Below are positions 37,321 through 46,414 of a stretch of DNA of 64,000 bases, piece after piece; position 1 is the stretch's first letter, and every line of letters begins with the position of its first letter. The position numbers and the translations under genes are program-made. This DNA is from Emcibacter sp. (lineage in GTDB: Bacteria; Pseudomonadota; Alphaproteobacteria; Sphingomonadales; Emcibacteraceae). The notes under the pieces were generated by a model. It was not told where the DNA came from. It saw only the letters and a program-made list of their open reading frames with translations, and did not search any database. The DNA lies in assembly GCA_021774785.1 (NCBI GenBank), contig JAJFIQ010000019.1, forward strand, positions 930,001 through 994,000, read 5' to 3'.

Positions 37321-39474
37321 ATGGAACAGTTACTAAATAAATATGGCATCAGAAACCGCATTCTATTCGTTGTTTGTGTTCTTCTAATCGCAATGGCAGG
37401 TTTTGCTAGCGCAACACTAAATAGTTACTGGACAGAAAAATTAGCACTGGAAAAAGTTCAGAGTCTAGCCACATTTTCACCCTTTGTCAGTAATGTCGTC
37501 CATGAATTGCAGAAAGAACGTGGTGCGTCAGCAGGCTTCATAACTTCAAAAGGAGCGAGTCAGCATCGCCAGTCGCTGGATGTTCAGAAAATATCCAGTG
37601 ATAAAATTATTGAAAAGTTCAAATCTGAACTAGATGTCTTTCCAGAAGAAGACTATAGCAAAGAACTTGCCGCCAAAATTCAGTCTGCCCAATCACAATT
37701 GAAAGAACTTGATAGTGAAAGAGATAAAATACAGAATTTATCCCTGTCCGTTGCAGAAATGGCGACATATTATACCAGGACAATCACTTACCTGTTGTCC
37801 GTTATAAAAGAGTCAACGGCATTAACCAGCGACGCTGACCTTCTACAGATTACAACAAGTTACATTGCCTTGCTTGAGGCAAAAGAGAGAGCCGGACTGG
37901 AAAGGGCTATGGGGGCCGGCAGTTATGTGGCCGGTGCCTTTAAAGACAAAATATTCCAACGATTTCTCTCTCTGATAGCAGAGCAAAAAGCCTTCATGTC
38001 TACCTTCAATGCTTATGCTTCTGATGACACTAAAACAATGTATGACAACACGGTTCAAGGCTCTGATGTCAATCGGGTGAATGAATTGCGGGCCTATGCC
38101 ATAAAGTCGCCAAAAGATTTATCCGGCAGTGGTGCCGCAGGAACCTCAGAGTGGTTTTCGGTCATTACCGGAAAAATCAATCTTCTCAAGAAAGTTGAAG
38201 ACAGGATAGCGACAAATCTGGGGGAGACAGCATCATCTTTTGCAACTTCTGCATCCGGTACTTTTTGGGTCATTCTAACTGTTGTTATGGTTCTGATCAT
38301 ATTTATCGCGTTGCTGGCCATTAAGATAGCACAGTCCATAGTTAATCCCTTGACAAAGATAAAGACCAGCATGACAGAGCTATCCGCTGGTAATCTTGAT
38401 ACTGATGTACCCCATACCAATTATGAAAGTGAAATCGGTGAGATGGCAACATCGGTCAATGTCTTCAAGGTAAACGCCATAGAGCGGGTACGACTTGAAA
38501 AAGATGCCGATGATGCCCGTATTGCTCGGGAAAAAGAGGAAGAACGCCGTGCAGATGAACTAAAAACGGCTGAAGAAACCAAACTCCTGGAAGAACAAAA
38601 GCTGGAAAAAGAAGTCATGGAAAAACGCAAGGCTGACCGAATTGAGATGGCCCAGAGGTTTGAGGATAGTGTCGGTGGAGTTCTGGAAACCGTATCCAGT
38701 GCCGCTACTGAATTAAACGCTACCTCGGAATCCATGAGTGGCTCGGCCAATAGTATGAAGCAGGAGTCCGTTTCGGCTTCGGCGGCAACAACCCAGGCCG
38801 GACAGAATGTTCAACTGGTAGCCAGTGCCTCTGAAGAAATGACCGTCTCGGTTCAGGAAATCTCGAGCCAGATAAACAGTGCCTCCAATGCTTCGAAAAA
38901 TGCGTTGAATTCTGTGAATAATGCCTCAGAGCAGGTTAGCCAGATGGCTAATAGTTCCGATAAAATCAGTGAAGTTATTCTGCTGATCAATGATATTGCC
39001 GAACAGACAAATCTGCTGGCTCTTAATGCCACCATTGAAGCCGCCCGCGCGGGTGAAGCCGGCAGGGGGTTTGCGGTTGTAGCATCAGAGGTGAAGAACC
39101 TTGCCAGTCAAACGGCAACGGCGACCGATGAAATCCGAGCGCAAATCAATGAAATGCAAAAAACGACCAGTGATACAGTAACCGCCGTTCAGGAAATTTC
39201 CGTGACCATTGGTGAACTGGATGAAATTTCATCTTCCATTGCCACTGCCGTGGAGCAACAGGCCGCAGCCATGCAGGAAATCAGCCGTAATTCACTTGAT
39301 GCAGCGCATGGTACTGAAACAGCCGGTGAAAATGTCAAAAATGTCAGCAATATGGCAGAAGAAACCGGCAATGCGGCTAATGATGTGCTCAGTGCATCCA
39401 ACGAATTATCGGGACAGGCCTCTACCCTAAAATCTGCCGTAGACGACTTCTTATCTGAAATCCGTACAGGGTAA
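37321..39474 (+). CDS. NIT-domain methyl-accepting chemotaxis protein
   Basis: 717 residues. Membrane helix at about 15-33, NIT domain with [14 protein letters not shown] (about 61-74) and [14 protein letters not shown] (about 180-193), second membrane helix at about 315-340, HAMP ([19 protein letters not shown]), linker and a chemotaxis signalling domain almost identical to that of the receptor at 32634 (last 275 residues). It may steer movement according to nitrate or nitrite. The ATG follows AAAGGAAATAAA, 60 bp after the NIT kinase, so the two are probably one operon. Confidence 0.92.
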   Translation: MEQLLNKYGIRNRILFVVCVLLIAMAGFASATLNSYWTEKLALEKVQSLATFSPFVSNVVHELQKERGASAGFITSKGASQHRQSLDVQKISSDKIIEKFKSELDVFPEEDYSKELAAKIQSAQSQLKELDSERDKIQNLSLSVAEMATYYTRTITYLLSVIKESTALTSDADLLQITTSYIALLEAKERAGLERAMGAGSYVAGAFKDKIFQRFLSLIAEQKAFMSTFNAYASDDTKTMYDNTVQGSDVNRVNELRAYAIKSPKDLSGSGAAGTSEWFSVITGKINLLKKVEDRIATNLGETASSFATSASGTFWVILTVVMVLIIFIALLAIKIAQSIVNPLTKIKTSMTELSAGNLDTDVPHTNYESEIGEMATSVNVFKVNAIERVRLEKDADDARIAREKEEERRADELKTAEETKLLEEQKLEKEVMEKRKADRIEMAQRFEDSVGGVLETVSSAATELNATSESMSGSANSMKQESVSASAATTQAGQNVQLVASASEEMTVSVQEISSQINSASNASKNALNSVNNASEQVSQMANSSDKISEVILLINDIAEQTNLLALNATIEAARAGEAGRGFAVVASEVKNLASQTATATDEIRAQINEMQKTTSDTVTAVQEISVTIGELDEISSSIATAVEQQAAAMQEISRNSLDAAHGTETAGENVKNVSNMAEETGNAANDVLSASNELSGQASTLKSAVDDFLSEIRTG

Positions 39475-39527
39475 TAGATTAAGGTTTAATTTCTGGCCGC
39501 AAGCTGATAAATATATTGGCTTGCGGC
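38647..39527 (+). repeat. copy 2 of the duplicated chemoreceptor 3' end plus hairpin
   Basis: Paralogous to 34010-34890, including the downstream hairpin and the sequence ATCTGCTAACGC after it. Confidence 0.8.
39496..39527 (+). terminator. hairpin after the second chemoreceptor gene
   Basis: GCCGCAAGC (39496-39504) pairs with GCTTGCGGC (39519-39527). It is the shorter relative of the hairpin at 34853; it has no T run. Confidence 0.6.
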
Positions 39528-39648
39528 TTGACGCATATAATCTGCTAACGCCTTAATATAGCCCAACTAAGTCTTAGACTCTTGAGAACTGTCCTGATAC
39601 TATCAGCACAGTTTTAGGGAAGAAAAATAATATAAGGACTTGTTCGGC

Positions 39649-40938
39649 ATGACCCGACCTCAGAAATATCTGACAAGAATTACACTTTTTCTCATACCCG
39701 TTATTATCCTGTGTGTCTTTTTATACCCAAGGTTAGAAGACGCTTTTGTCACTAATCCGGGATTAAACGGATTAATAGCCAGTGTACTTTTGATAGGTAT
39801 TATCTTCTCGATCAGACAGGTTACTATGCTGAATCCTGCCGTCAACTGGATTGAGAAGTTTATCAAAAGCGAATCTTCTGAGATTCCGGGCAATGCCCCC
39901 AAGATCATTGCCCCCATGGCCGCCATGATGGGAGAAAATGACCGCAAACTGTCTTTGTCTGCCCTGTCCTTGCGCACCATATTGGATGGAATTGCCGCCC
40001 GCATGGACGAAGGCCGTGAAATTACCCGTTATTTTATCGGGCTTTTGATTTTTCTGGGACTGTTAGGAACATTCTGGGGATTATTGGGAACCATAGGGTC
40101 CATCAAAGATACCATTAATAATCTGACCGTTGGTTCAAACGATATTTCTATCCTGTTTGAGGATTTGAAAGAAGGCCTCGCCGCCCCCCTTGGCGGCATG
40201 GGAACGGCCTTTAGTTCCTCGCTCTTCGGGCTTGCGGGTTCTGTTATACTTGGCTTCATTGATCTTCAGGCAGGACAAGCCCAAGGTCGCTTTTTCAATG
40301 ACCTCGAAGACTGGCTTTCCACAGTCACAAAGCTATCCCGCGGCAGCAGCCTTGCCGTTGATGGCGGGGATGCCAGTGTGCCAGCCTATGTGGGCGCATT
40401 ACTGGAACAATCCGCCGATAGTCTGGAAAATCTGCATAATGTCATTGCTCGCAGTGAAGAAAGACGTAACGATGTTAATACCGCCATGCTGAACTTGTCA
40501 GAACAGCTTTCCACCCTGTCCGACAGCCAATCGGAAATGGGAAGTGTCCTGAAAAAAATGCTCGAGTTATTCTCCAAACAAATTTCCGGTGAAGATGAAA
40601 AAATTCAGATCAAGCATCTGCGTAATGTTGATGTACAGCTTAAATATCTTACTGAGGAGACCGTAAAAGGCCAAAATCAATTCAATGACACGCTGAAATC
40701 CGAATTCAAACTTTTGGCCCGGACATTAGGCGCCATGGTTGACCGAAATTCACAACCCGCAAATACAGCCGCACCTATAGTTGAGGAAGAAAAGCCAGTA
40801 GAGGAACCAATAGCACCAAAGGTAAAACCACCAACAGATGACGCCTTGGATTACGACATGCCGACACCCAAGCCAAAAGGGAATAAGAAACCACTTTTCA
40901 CGACAAATAAAAAACTGACCGCCAGAAAGGACGACTGA
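39649..40938 (+). CDS. MotA/TolQ/ExbB-family proton-channel protein
   Basis: 429 residues. Four membrane helices: about 12-28, 42-60, 123-143 and 185-205; the third and fourth (LLIFLGLLGTFWGLLGTIGS and SLFGLAGSVILGFIDLQA) form the MotA/ExbB domain. A long cytoplasmic coiled part and a Pro/Glu/Lys-rich tail follow. It overlaps the MotB-like gene by one base (TGATG), so they form a two-protein ion-driven unit. The pair is common in alphaproteobacteria without flagellar genes beside it; its job is not known. The ATG at 39649 follows AAGGA. Confidence 0.85.
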   Translation: MTRPQKYLTRITLFLIPVIILCVFLYPRLEDAFVTNPGLNGLIASVLLIGIIFSIRQVTMLNPAVNWIEKFIKSESSEIPGNAPKIIAPMAAMMGENDRKLSLSALSLRTILDGIAARMDEGREITRYFIGLLIFLGLLGTFWGLLGTIGSIKDTINNLTVGSNDISILFEDLKEGLAAPLGGMGTAFSSSLFGLAGSVILGFIDLQAGQAQGRFFNDLEDWLSTVTKLSRGSSLAVDGGDASVPAYVGALLEQSADSLENLHNVIARSEERRNDVNTAMLNLSEQLSTLSDSQSEMGSVLKKMLELFSKQISGEDEKIQIKHLRNVDVQLKYLTEETVKGQNQFNDTLKSEFKLLARTLGAMVDRNSQPANTAAPIVEEEKPVEEPIAPKVKPPTDDALDYDMPTPKPKGNKKPLFTTNKKLTARKDD

Positions 40939-42035
40939 TGGCCCTTTTGCGTTCTGGCAGGCGGCCTAGTTCATCTATGGACAACAGCTGGCCCGGATTT
41001 GTTGATGCCCTCAGCACCATGCTGCTGGTTATTATCTTCCTACTGTCGATTTTCATGTTGGCACAATTCTTTCTGGGGCAGGCTCTATCCAGCAAAGAAG
41101 ACATACTGGACAAACTTCGCGCCGAAATTTTTGATCTTCAGGACAGCTTGTCTATTCAGGAGCAAATCACAAATGATCTGAATATTGAATTTAACCGCAT
41201 TTCTTCCAATTTGCAGGAATCCAACATTTCCAAAGAAGAACTCGCCGCCCGCATATTGGAATTAGAATCCGATCTTGCCGATGCCCAAGGACGATCAACA
41301 CAGGTTAAAAGAAGCAGTGAGCAGCAAACGCAGGCCATTCGGGATCTGGAAAAAAGATATCGGGAGTCAACGGCAACCCTCGCCCGTGAGAAAGAACTCA
41401 CCTTTGCCGCCAATCGAAAGGTTGATCTGCTTAATCATCAGCTAACCACTTTGCGCAAACAGCTTTCTGTCCTTAATGCCGCCCTCGAAGCCTCTGAACA
41501 ACGGGACAAGGACCAACGGGTATCCATTGAGAACCTCAGCCAGCGGTTAAATGCCGCCCTCGCCTCCAAGGTTCAGGAACTGAGCCAATTTCGGTCCGAA
41601 TTCTTTGGACGTTTGAAAAAAGTTCTCGGCAGCCGTTCAGATATTCGTATTCACGGTGACCGGTTTGTGTTCCAGTCTGAAGTGCTGTTCTCTTCAGGGT
41701 CAGCCACCCTCGGGCCGGAAGGGCAGGTTGAGATGACCAAGCTTGCCAGTGCGTTAACGGAAATATCGGTAAATATACCAAAAGGTATTGATTGGGTCTT
41801 GCGAGTGGATGGTCATACGGATGTCCTGCCCATCAGAACCCAGCAATTTCCGTCCAACTGGGACTTATCAACGGCACGTGCCTTATCGGTTGTTAAATTT
41901 TTAATCTCAAAAGGCATAGAGCCAAAAAGACTTGCCGCAACCGGGTTTGGACAGTTTCACCCACTTGATAAATCCAATAGCCCGCAAGCGCTTAAAAGAA
42001 ATCGCCGCATAGAAATGCGCCTGACCCAGAGATAG
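40938..42035 (+). CDS. MotB-like protein with OmpA peptidoglycan-binding domain
   Basis: 365 residues. One membrane helix at about 18-45, with an Asp at its start (PGFVDALSTMLLVIIFLLS) where MotB and ExbD carry the proton-binding Asp. A long coiled coil follows (about 50-210), then an OmpA-like domain with VLFSSGSATLG, LRVDGHTDVLPI and LSTARALSVVKFLISKGI. It probably anchors the ion-channel complex with its ExbB-like partner to the cell wall. The extended coiled coil is longer than in flagellar MotB, suggesting a different machine. Confidence 0.88.
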   Translation: MALLRSGRRPSSSMDNSWPGFVDALSTMLLVIIFLLSIFMLAQFFLGQALSSKEDILDKLRAEIFDLQDSLSIQEQITNDLNIEFNRISSNLQESNISKEELAARILELESDLADAQGRSTQVKRSSEQQTQAIRDLEKRYRESTATLAREKELTFAANRKVDLLNHQLTTLRKQLSVLNAALEASEQRDKDQRVSIENLSQRLNAALASKVQELSQFRSEFFGRLKKVLGSRSDIRIHGDRFVFQSEVLFSSGSATLGPEGQVEMTKLASALTEISVNIPKGIDWVLRVDGHTDVLPIRTQQFPSNWDLSTARALSVVKFLISKGIEPKRLAATGFGQFHPLDKSNSPQALKRNRRIEMRLTQR

Positions 42036-42038
42036 AAA

Positions 42039-43838
42039 TTATTTATCATCCCCAAACTGAAGTTTCGCAAGGCGGGCATATAGTCCGCCTTTATCCATCA
42101 GTTCATCATGAGTGCCGATATTAACGATGCGGCCCGCATCCATAACCACAATCCGATCAGCCTTAAGCACGGTGGCAAGGCGGTGAGCCACAACGAGTGT
42201 GGTTCTGTCCTGCATAAGTTTTTCCAAGGCTTCCTGCACCTTCTTCTCACTTTCCGCATCCAGAGACGATGTGGCCTCATCCAACAGCAGGATTGGCGCA
42301 TCCCGCAAAATAGCACGGGCGATGGCAATCCGTTGACGCTGGCCTCCGGAAAGGCGGCTTCCCCTTTCCCCCAGATAAGTCTGCATGCCATCCGGCAACC
42401 TGACTATAAATTCGTCGGCACGAGCGGCAACAGCGGCGGCCCAAACCATTTTATCGGTTGCTTCAGGATTTCCGTAACGAATATTCTCTTCAACACTGGT
42501 CGCAAAAACAACGCTTTCCTGTGGCACTATTGATAGCCGCCTGCGGACTTCTTCAGGGTCCGCATCCTTAATATTCACACCATCAATGAGGATTTCACCA
42601 TCACTGGGATCATAAAACCGCTGAATCAACTGAAATACAGTTGATTTTCCCGCACCTGATGGCCCAACAACCGCCAGATTCTCTCCCTTTTCCACGGAAA
42701 GGTTTAATTGATTGAGTACCTTCTCATCCGGTCGTGAAGGATAAGTGAAGGTTACATTGCGAAATTCTATTCGGCCTTCTTTCTGTTCTGGTAATGACAC
42801 CGGGTTTTCCGGGGCTTTAATATCGGCCTCGGTGGAGATAATGGCTACACAACGGCTTATAGCCCCTGCGGCACGCTGAAGCTCGCCGTAAACCTCGCTC
42901 AATGCACCCACGGCCCCCGCGACCAATGCCGCATACATAACAAAAGAAGCCAGTTCACCGCCGGTCATATCACCGGCAATCACATCGGACGCCCCAACCC
43001 ATAGGACCAGATCCATTGCCCCAAAAATCAGCAAAATCACAATTCCTGTTAGCCATGCCCGTACTCTGATCCGGTGAATGGATGTATCAAAAGCTTTTTC
43101 AACAAATCTGCCAAAACTTGTCGTTTCCCGCTGCTCCTGTGTGAAAGCCTGAATGACTTGAACGGCACCTATGGTTTCATTAGCTTTGGCACTGGAGGCC
43201 GCTATTCTTTCCTGCGTCATGGTGGAAAGTTTACGTACCTTTCTTCCCAAGAAAATAATCGGAATGACAACAACAGGCACCACCAGCAACACCAGTCCCA
43301 ACATCTTAGCACTGGTCACCGCCATAAGAATCAAGCCCCCAATCAACGTCAAGACGTTGCGCAAGGCAACCGATACGGTTGAGCCAACAACAGATTGAAT
43401 AACCGTAGTGTCAGTGGTCAGGCGAGAGATAATATCGCCAGAAAGATTTTTTTCGAAAAATGTCGGACTTAAGCGAATGACATTACTGAATACGGCGCGC
43501 CTGATGTCTGTTACGACTCGCTCACCCAACCACGACACAAAATAAAATCGGGCAAAGGTAGCCACAGCAAGCAAAAAGGCAACCGCCATAAGTACCGCGA
43601 AGTAAACATTGATTAAATCTGCTTTTTCACCTGAAAAACCCACATCAATCATACGACGAAAAGCCATCGGAATCATCAAAGTGGCCCCAGAGGCGAATAA
43701 CAATGCAATCAAAGCCCCAACCATAGTTTTCTTATATTGTGACAGAAAACGCCATAACAGATTGATTTCACTTACTTTTTTACGGGGAGCTAGATCATTA
43801 TCCGATCCTGAAACATTGTCACGCTTTGGTCTTTGCAT
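42039..43838 (-). CDS. ABC exporter, fused membrane and ATPase domains (MsbA-like)
   Basis: 599 residues. Six-helix exporter membrane domain (about 25-325), then the ATPase: Walker A GPSGAGKSTVFQL, Q-loop SIVPQE, signature LSGGQRQRIAIARAI, Walker B ILLLDEATSSLD and switch His in VVAHRL. Such half-transporters work as homodimers and export lipids, drugs or peptides; the substrate is unknown. It ends tail-to-tail with the MotB-like gene (4 bp apart). Confidence 0.92.
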   Translation of the reverse strand: MQRPKRDNVSGSDNDLAPRKKVSEINLLWRFLSQYKKTMVGALIALLFASGATLMIPMAFRRMIDVGFSGEKADLINVYFAVLMAVAFLLAVATFARFYFVSWLGERVVTDIRRAVFSNVIRLSPTFFEKNLSGDIISRLTTDTTVIQSVVGSTVSVALRNVLTLIGGLILMAVTSAKMLGLVLLVVPVVVIPIIFLGRKVRKLSTMTQERIAASSAKANETIGAVQVIQAFTQEQRETTSFGRFVEKAFDTSIHRIRVRAWLTGIVILLIFGAMDLVLWVGASDVIAGDMTGGELASFVMYAALVAGAVGALSEVYGELQRAAGAISRCVAIISTEADIKAPENPVSLPEQKEGRIEFRNVTFTYPSRPDEKVLNQLNLSVEKGENLAVVGPSGAGKSTVFQLIQRFYDPSDGEILIDGVNIKDADPEEVRRRLSIVPQESVVFATSVEENIRYGNPEATDKMVWAAAVAARADEFIVRLPDGMQTYLGERGSRLSGGQRQRIAIARAILRDAPILLLDEATSSLDAESEKKVQEALEKLMQDRTTLVVAHRLATVLKADRIVVMDAGRIVNIGTHDELMDKGGLYARLAKLQFGDDK

Positions 43839-43995
43839 TAATTCCCTGAACCTTTTTAATTTTTAGAGATAAAGCATATAGCAGGCATCGCAGTCCGCCA
43901 CAACGGCCTAAACCAAGAAAGTATAAACTCCCCCTTGCTTTCATAAATTGAGTTCGGTATATAAGCCCAACAAATTTTCGCGGAGAGAAATAGCG

Positions 43996-44220
43996 ATGAA
44001 ACAAGATATTCACCCAGATTATCATGAAATTAACGTGGTAATGACGGACGGCAGCAGTTACAAAACCTTTTCTACATGGGGTAAAGAAGGTGATACAATG
44101 ACTTTGGAAGTTGATCCAAAATCCCATCCTGCATGGACTGGCGGATCTAAGAAAGTTGCTGATAAAGGACGCGTTGCACAGTTCAACAAGCGTTTTGGCA
44201 ATTTCAAACTGTCTAAGTAA
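43996..44220 (+). CDS. rpmE: 50S ribosomal protein bL31
   Basis: 74 residues starting [19 protein letters not shown]. It lacks the four zinc cysteines, as usual for the alphaproteobacterial form. The ATG at 43996 follows GGAGAGAAATAGCG. An in-frame reading from 43948 has no support. Confidence 0.95.
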   Translation: MKQDIHPDYHEINVVMTDGSSYKTFSTWGKEGDTMTLEVDPKSHPAWTGGSKKVADKGRVAQFNKRFGNFKLSK

Positions 44221-44243
44221 CCTACAGTCAGTATATTTCTAAT

Positions 44244-44280
44244 CAGAGGCATCTATTTCCATAGGTGCCTCTGGTTTTTT
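44244..44280 (+). terminator. intrinsic terminator of rpmE
   Basis: CAGAGGCA (44244-44251) pairs with TGCCTCTG (44266-44273), followed by TTTTTT. Confidence 0.85.
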
Positions 44281-44291
44281 GTATCTGCTGT

Positions 44292-44780
44292 TTATTTAGG
44301 CTGATCTTTATTCTGAATGCGATCAAATAATTCATGAACCGGGTTTACGGTTTTATCTTTCCCATAAACCATTTGATCCATACGGGCCACCTGCCGATAA
44401 AGGCCTTGAGACTTTTCCAGAAATGTAATGAACTGCTTGGGTAATTTCCCTTTATTCATATCAACCCGGGCCAAACATATTTCCCCGGCTCCCAGACGGA
44501 ATTTTATGGCCCCGGCTTGTTCTTTAGTGATTTCACCGGCAGCCACACCCTTTTGAACCAGAAACCATGACATGACCTGCATAAGGCATGTGGATACCCG
44601 CATACTTTCGCTGGCATAAAAAACCTCTGCTTCAGCTCCTAAATTGAAATCCTTGAGCTGTTCATTTTCCACTTCAAGATAACTAGCGACAGCCTGAGTA
44701 AGCTCCATCGCTTCCTGATAAGATTTTTCCAGAAAACGAGGGTCCAACAACCCATCTTCATTAAGATTTTTCTGTGTCAT
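44292..44780 (-). CDS. DUF1465 family protein
   Basis: 162 residues, mostly helical. The DUF1465 pattern is visible: an ALTQAVASYLEVE-like helix, ESMRVSTCLMQVMSWFLVQKG (about 75-95) and GEICLARVD. The function is unknown; a role in the cell cycle has been suggested for relatives (ZapA-like control in Caulobacter is not shown for this one). It is beside rpmE, its usual place. Confidence 0.75.
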   Translation of the reverse strand: MTQKNLNEDGLLDPRFLEKSYQEAMELTQAVASYLEVENEQLKDFNLGAEAEVFYASESMRVSTCLMQVMSWFLVQKGVAAGEITKEQAGAIKFRLGAGEICLARVDMNKGKLPKQFITFLEKSQGLYRQVARMDQMVYGKDKTVNPVHELFDRIQNKDQPK

Positions 44781-44859
44781 GTATTCATACTCATTTTAAC
44801 CTTAATATACATGCTAAAGTTAATTCCTTAAAGGGGAGTTACTTTTTCCATACAGTTAT

Positions 44860-44890
44860 CTTGAAATATTAATATTCAGAATTATCTATG
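44860..44890 (+). promoter_or_regulatory. sigma-32 (RpoH) heat-shock promoter of hsp20
   Basis: CTTGAAA at 44860 and ATTATCTATG at 44881-44890 fit the alphaproteobacterial RpoH consensus CTTG-N17-CYTATNTNNG in all but one base, with the exact 17-bp spacer. The start would be near 44896, giving a leader of about 93 nt. Confidence 0.75.
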
Positions 44891-44913
44891 ATGTATATCC
44901 AGTGCCACATTTG

Positions 44914-44988
44914 GGCTGGATTGTGACTGGAAAATGTTCCAGCCATTTGGTGGAACCCTATAAATTATCGCTTATGAAAGGATATATC
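44914..44988 (+). ncRNA. ROSE-type RNA thermometer in the hsp20 leader
   Basis: UCGCU (44968-44972) pairs with the Shine-Dalgarno AGGA (44979-44982) leaving the middle G unpaired, the fixed feature U[U/C]GCU of ROSE elements. The stem runs on with U66-A84, A67-U83 and U73-A78 around the loop AUGA. Upstream stems include GGCTGGA/TCCAGCC (44914-44920/44938-44944) and the competing CTGGAA/TTCCAG. Heat melts the last stem and frees the ribosome binding site. Confidence 0.75.
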
Positions 44989-45453
44989 ATGCGTACCATG
45001 GATTTAACCCCCCTCCTAAGAACATCCGTCGGATTTGACCATATTAACCGCCTGCTTGATAATGCATTGAGCAACAATGAGGCAACTTATCCGCCCTATA
45101 ACATAGAGAAAGTCAGCGAAGATGATTACAGGATCACTATTGCGCTGGCCGGTTTTTCTGAAGACGATCTAGATGTCACCATTAATGAAGGTGTGCTGAT
45201 CATTTCAGCAAATAACGCTTCAGACAAAGAAGAAGATAATGAAGACAGATTCCTGCATCGCGGCATTGCAAAACGTTCATTTGAACGTCGATTCCGTTTG
45301 GCAGAAACCATCCGTGTTATGAGTGCAGAATTTAAAAATGGCCTGCTAACCGTTGACCTGCAAAGGGAAGTACCGGAACATCTAAAACCCCGCAAGATCA
45401 ATATAAGCGGCGGACAGAAAGAACCAAAGGCAATTAACAACGAAGCTGCCTGA
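44989..45453 (+). CDS. small heat-shock protein, Hsp20/IbpA family
   Basis: 154 residues: N-terminal MRTMDLTPLLRTSVGFDHIN, an alpha-crystallin domain (about 40-135) with FSEDDLDVTINEGVLII, LHRGIAKRSFERRFRLAE and the diagnostic NGLLTVDL, then a short tail. It holds unfolded proteins during stress. The ATG at 44989 has the AAGGA six bases before; the in-frame ATG at 44974 lies in the thermometer loop and has no ribosome binding site. Control by RpoH and a ROSE element is described separately. Confidence 0.95.
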   Translation: MRTMDLTPLLRTSVGFDHINRLLDNALSNNEATYPPYNIEKVSEDDYRITIALAGFSEDDLDVTINEGVLIISANNASDKEEDNEDRFLHRGIAKRSFERRFRLAETIRVMSAEFKNGLLTVDLQREVPEHLKPRKINISGGQKEPKAINNEAA

Positions 45454-45474
45454 AATAAATAATTTTACAACATA

Positions 45475-45504
45475 AAAACCCTGTCATAACAGACAGGGTT
45501 TTTT
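45475..45504. terminator. bidirectional intrinsic terminator between hsp20 and the EF-hand gene
   Basis: CCCTGTC (45479-45485) pairs with GACAGGG (45492-45498), with AAAA before and TTTTTT after, so it can serve both converging genes. Confidence 0.85.
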
Positions 45505-45525
45505 AATATAAAAGCACTAATCGCT

Positions 45526-46056
45526 CTAGTCTTTTTCTGCTGACCTGAACTTGCCACGTTGGGTACCATTCCCCTTCTTACCACCTCGCATTACTCCCTT
45601 GTCTCTTCCTTCTGCTAACATAATAGCGATTTCACGGTCTGAAAGAACACAGTTCTGATCTCTATCCATGCTTGTAAATTCAGTGTTAGGTTTATTTTCA
45701 AATTCTTGAACTGATACTATTGTGTCATGGTCCTGGTCAAATAAAGATAAATGCTCTTCTGCAAATGCCACATTGCTCCATGGCGCCTGTTTGAATTCCT
45801 TAATATCCAGAATGCCATCATTATTCAGGTCTGCCTTGACAAATTTTCGGTTTTGCATCTGGACCGCATCAAGGCATGTAATTTTCCCATCCCGATTTAA
45901 ATCCCATTGCGTCATGAGCTGACTTTTGCCCATTTCCAGACGATCAGCACTGACAATACCCGAATGGCCCGTACAGGAAGACAAAACAGAAGCCGTTGCA
46001 ATAACGAAAAATGTCGAAATTTTTCCTATAAGAAGGTTTTTAATCTGTTGTTCCAT
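45526..46056 (-). CDS. EF-hand lipoprotein
   Basis: 176 residues. A signal peptide with a lipobox (SVLSSC, Cys at about 28) marks a lipoprotein. Four EF-hand-like loops follow: DLNRDGKITCLD, DLNNDGILDIKE, DQDHDTIVSVQE and DRDQNCVLSDRE. The first two are complete Ca2+ loops; the third lacks the Gly and the fourth lacks the Gly and has Cys. The basic tail (KKGNGTQRGKFR) is unusual. The role is unknown, perhaps Ca2+ binding at the envelope. Confidence 0.8.
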   Translation of the reverse strand: MEQQIKNLLIGKISTFFVIATASVLSSCTGHSGIVSADRLEMGKSQLMTQWDLNRDGKITCLDAVQMQNRKFVKADLNNDGILDIKEFKQAPWSNVAFAEEHLSLFDQDHDTIVSVQEFENKPNTEFTSMDRDQNCVLSDREIAIMLAEGRDKGVMRGGKKGNGTQRGKFRSAEKD

Positions 46057-46137
46057 ATTTATGTTTCTCTCAAAAAACGTTATTTCCCCTACCTATGCTA
46101 CGGTGAAAGGAAAATAAACATGCTATAAAAATTTAAT

Positions 46138-46335
46138 TTATTTAAAAAAACTTTCCGCTGAGTTTTTGGCATCCCCCTTATCCGCTATGGCCTGATCAAT
46201 ACGGACTATTTCCTCTCTTAACGCTTCCAGACGGGCTTTTAATACTTCTACGGAATGTACGCTTAAATCTTCCTTCATCATTACCGCAAGGGGAGAATCT
46301 TTTAACAGGGGAGCGTCATCATCACAGTCAGTCAT
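46138..46335 (-). CDS. DUF1192 domain-containing protein
   Basis: 65 residues from the ATG at 46335, which follows AAGGGAATAAA. It is a short acidic start then a coiled coil (LKARLEALREEIVRIDQAIADK), the DUF1192 pattern, unknown in function. It is divergent from the quinone oxidoreductase gene, the usual arrangement in this class. A longer reading from 46359 has a weaker start. Confidence 0.8.
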   Translation of the reverse strand: MTDCDDDAPLLKDSPLAVMMKEDLSVHSVEVLKARLEALREEIVRIDQAIADKGDAKNSAESFFK

Positions 46336-46414
46336 TTTATTCCCTTGATATTTTGTCATTAATGTACATTTTCTATATCATAACCGAACCGGTAACCAAA
46401 CAGAAAGACATCCT

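Noticed and set aside
44902-44988. Longer N-terminus of Hsp20, including an ATG at 44974
   Set aside because: The added part is the RNA thermometer; the true ribosome binding site is AAGGA before 44989.
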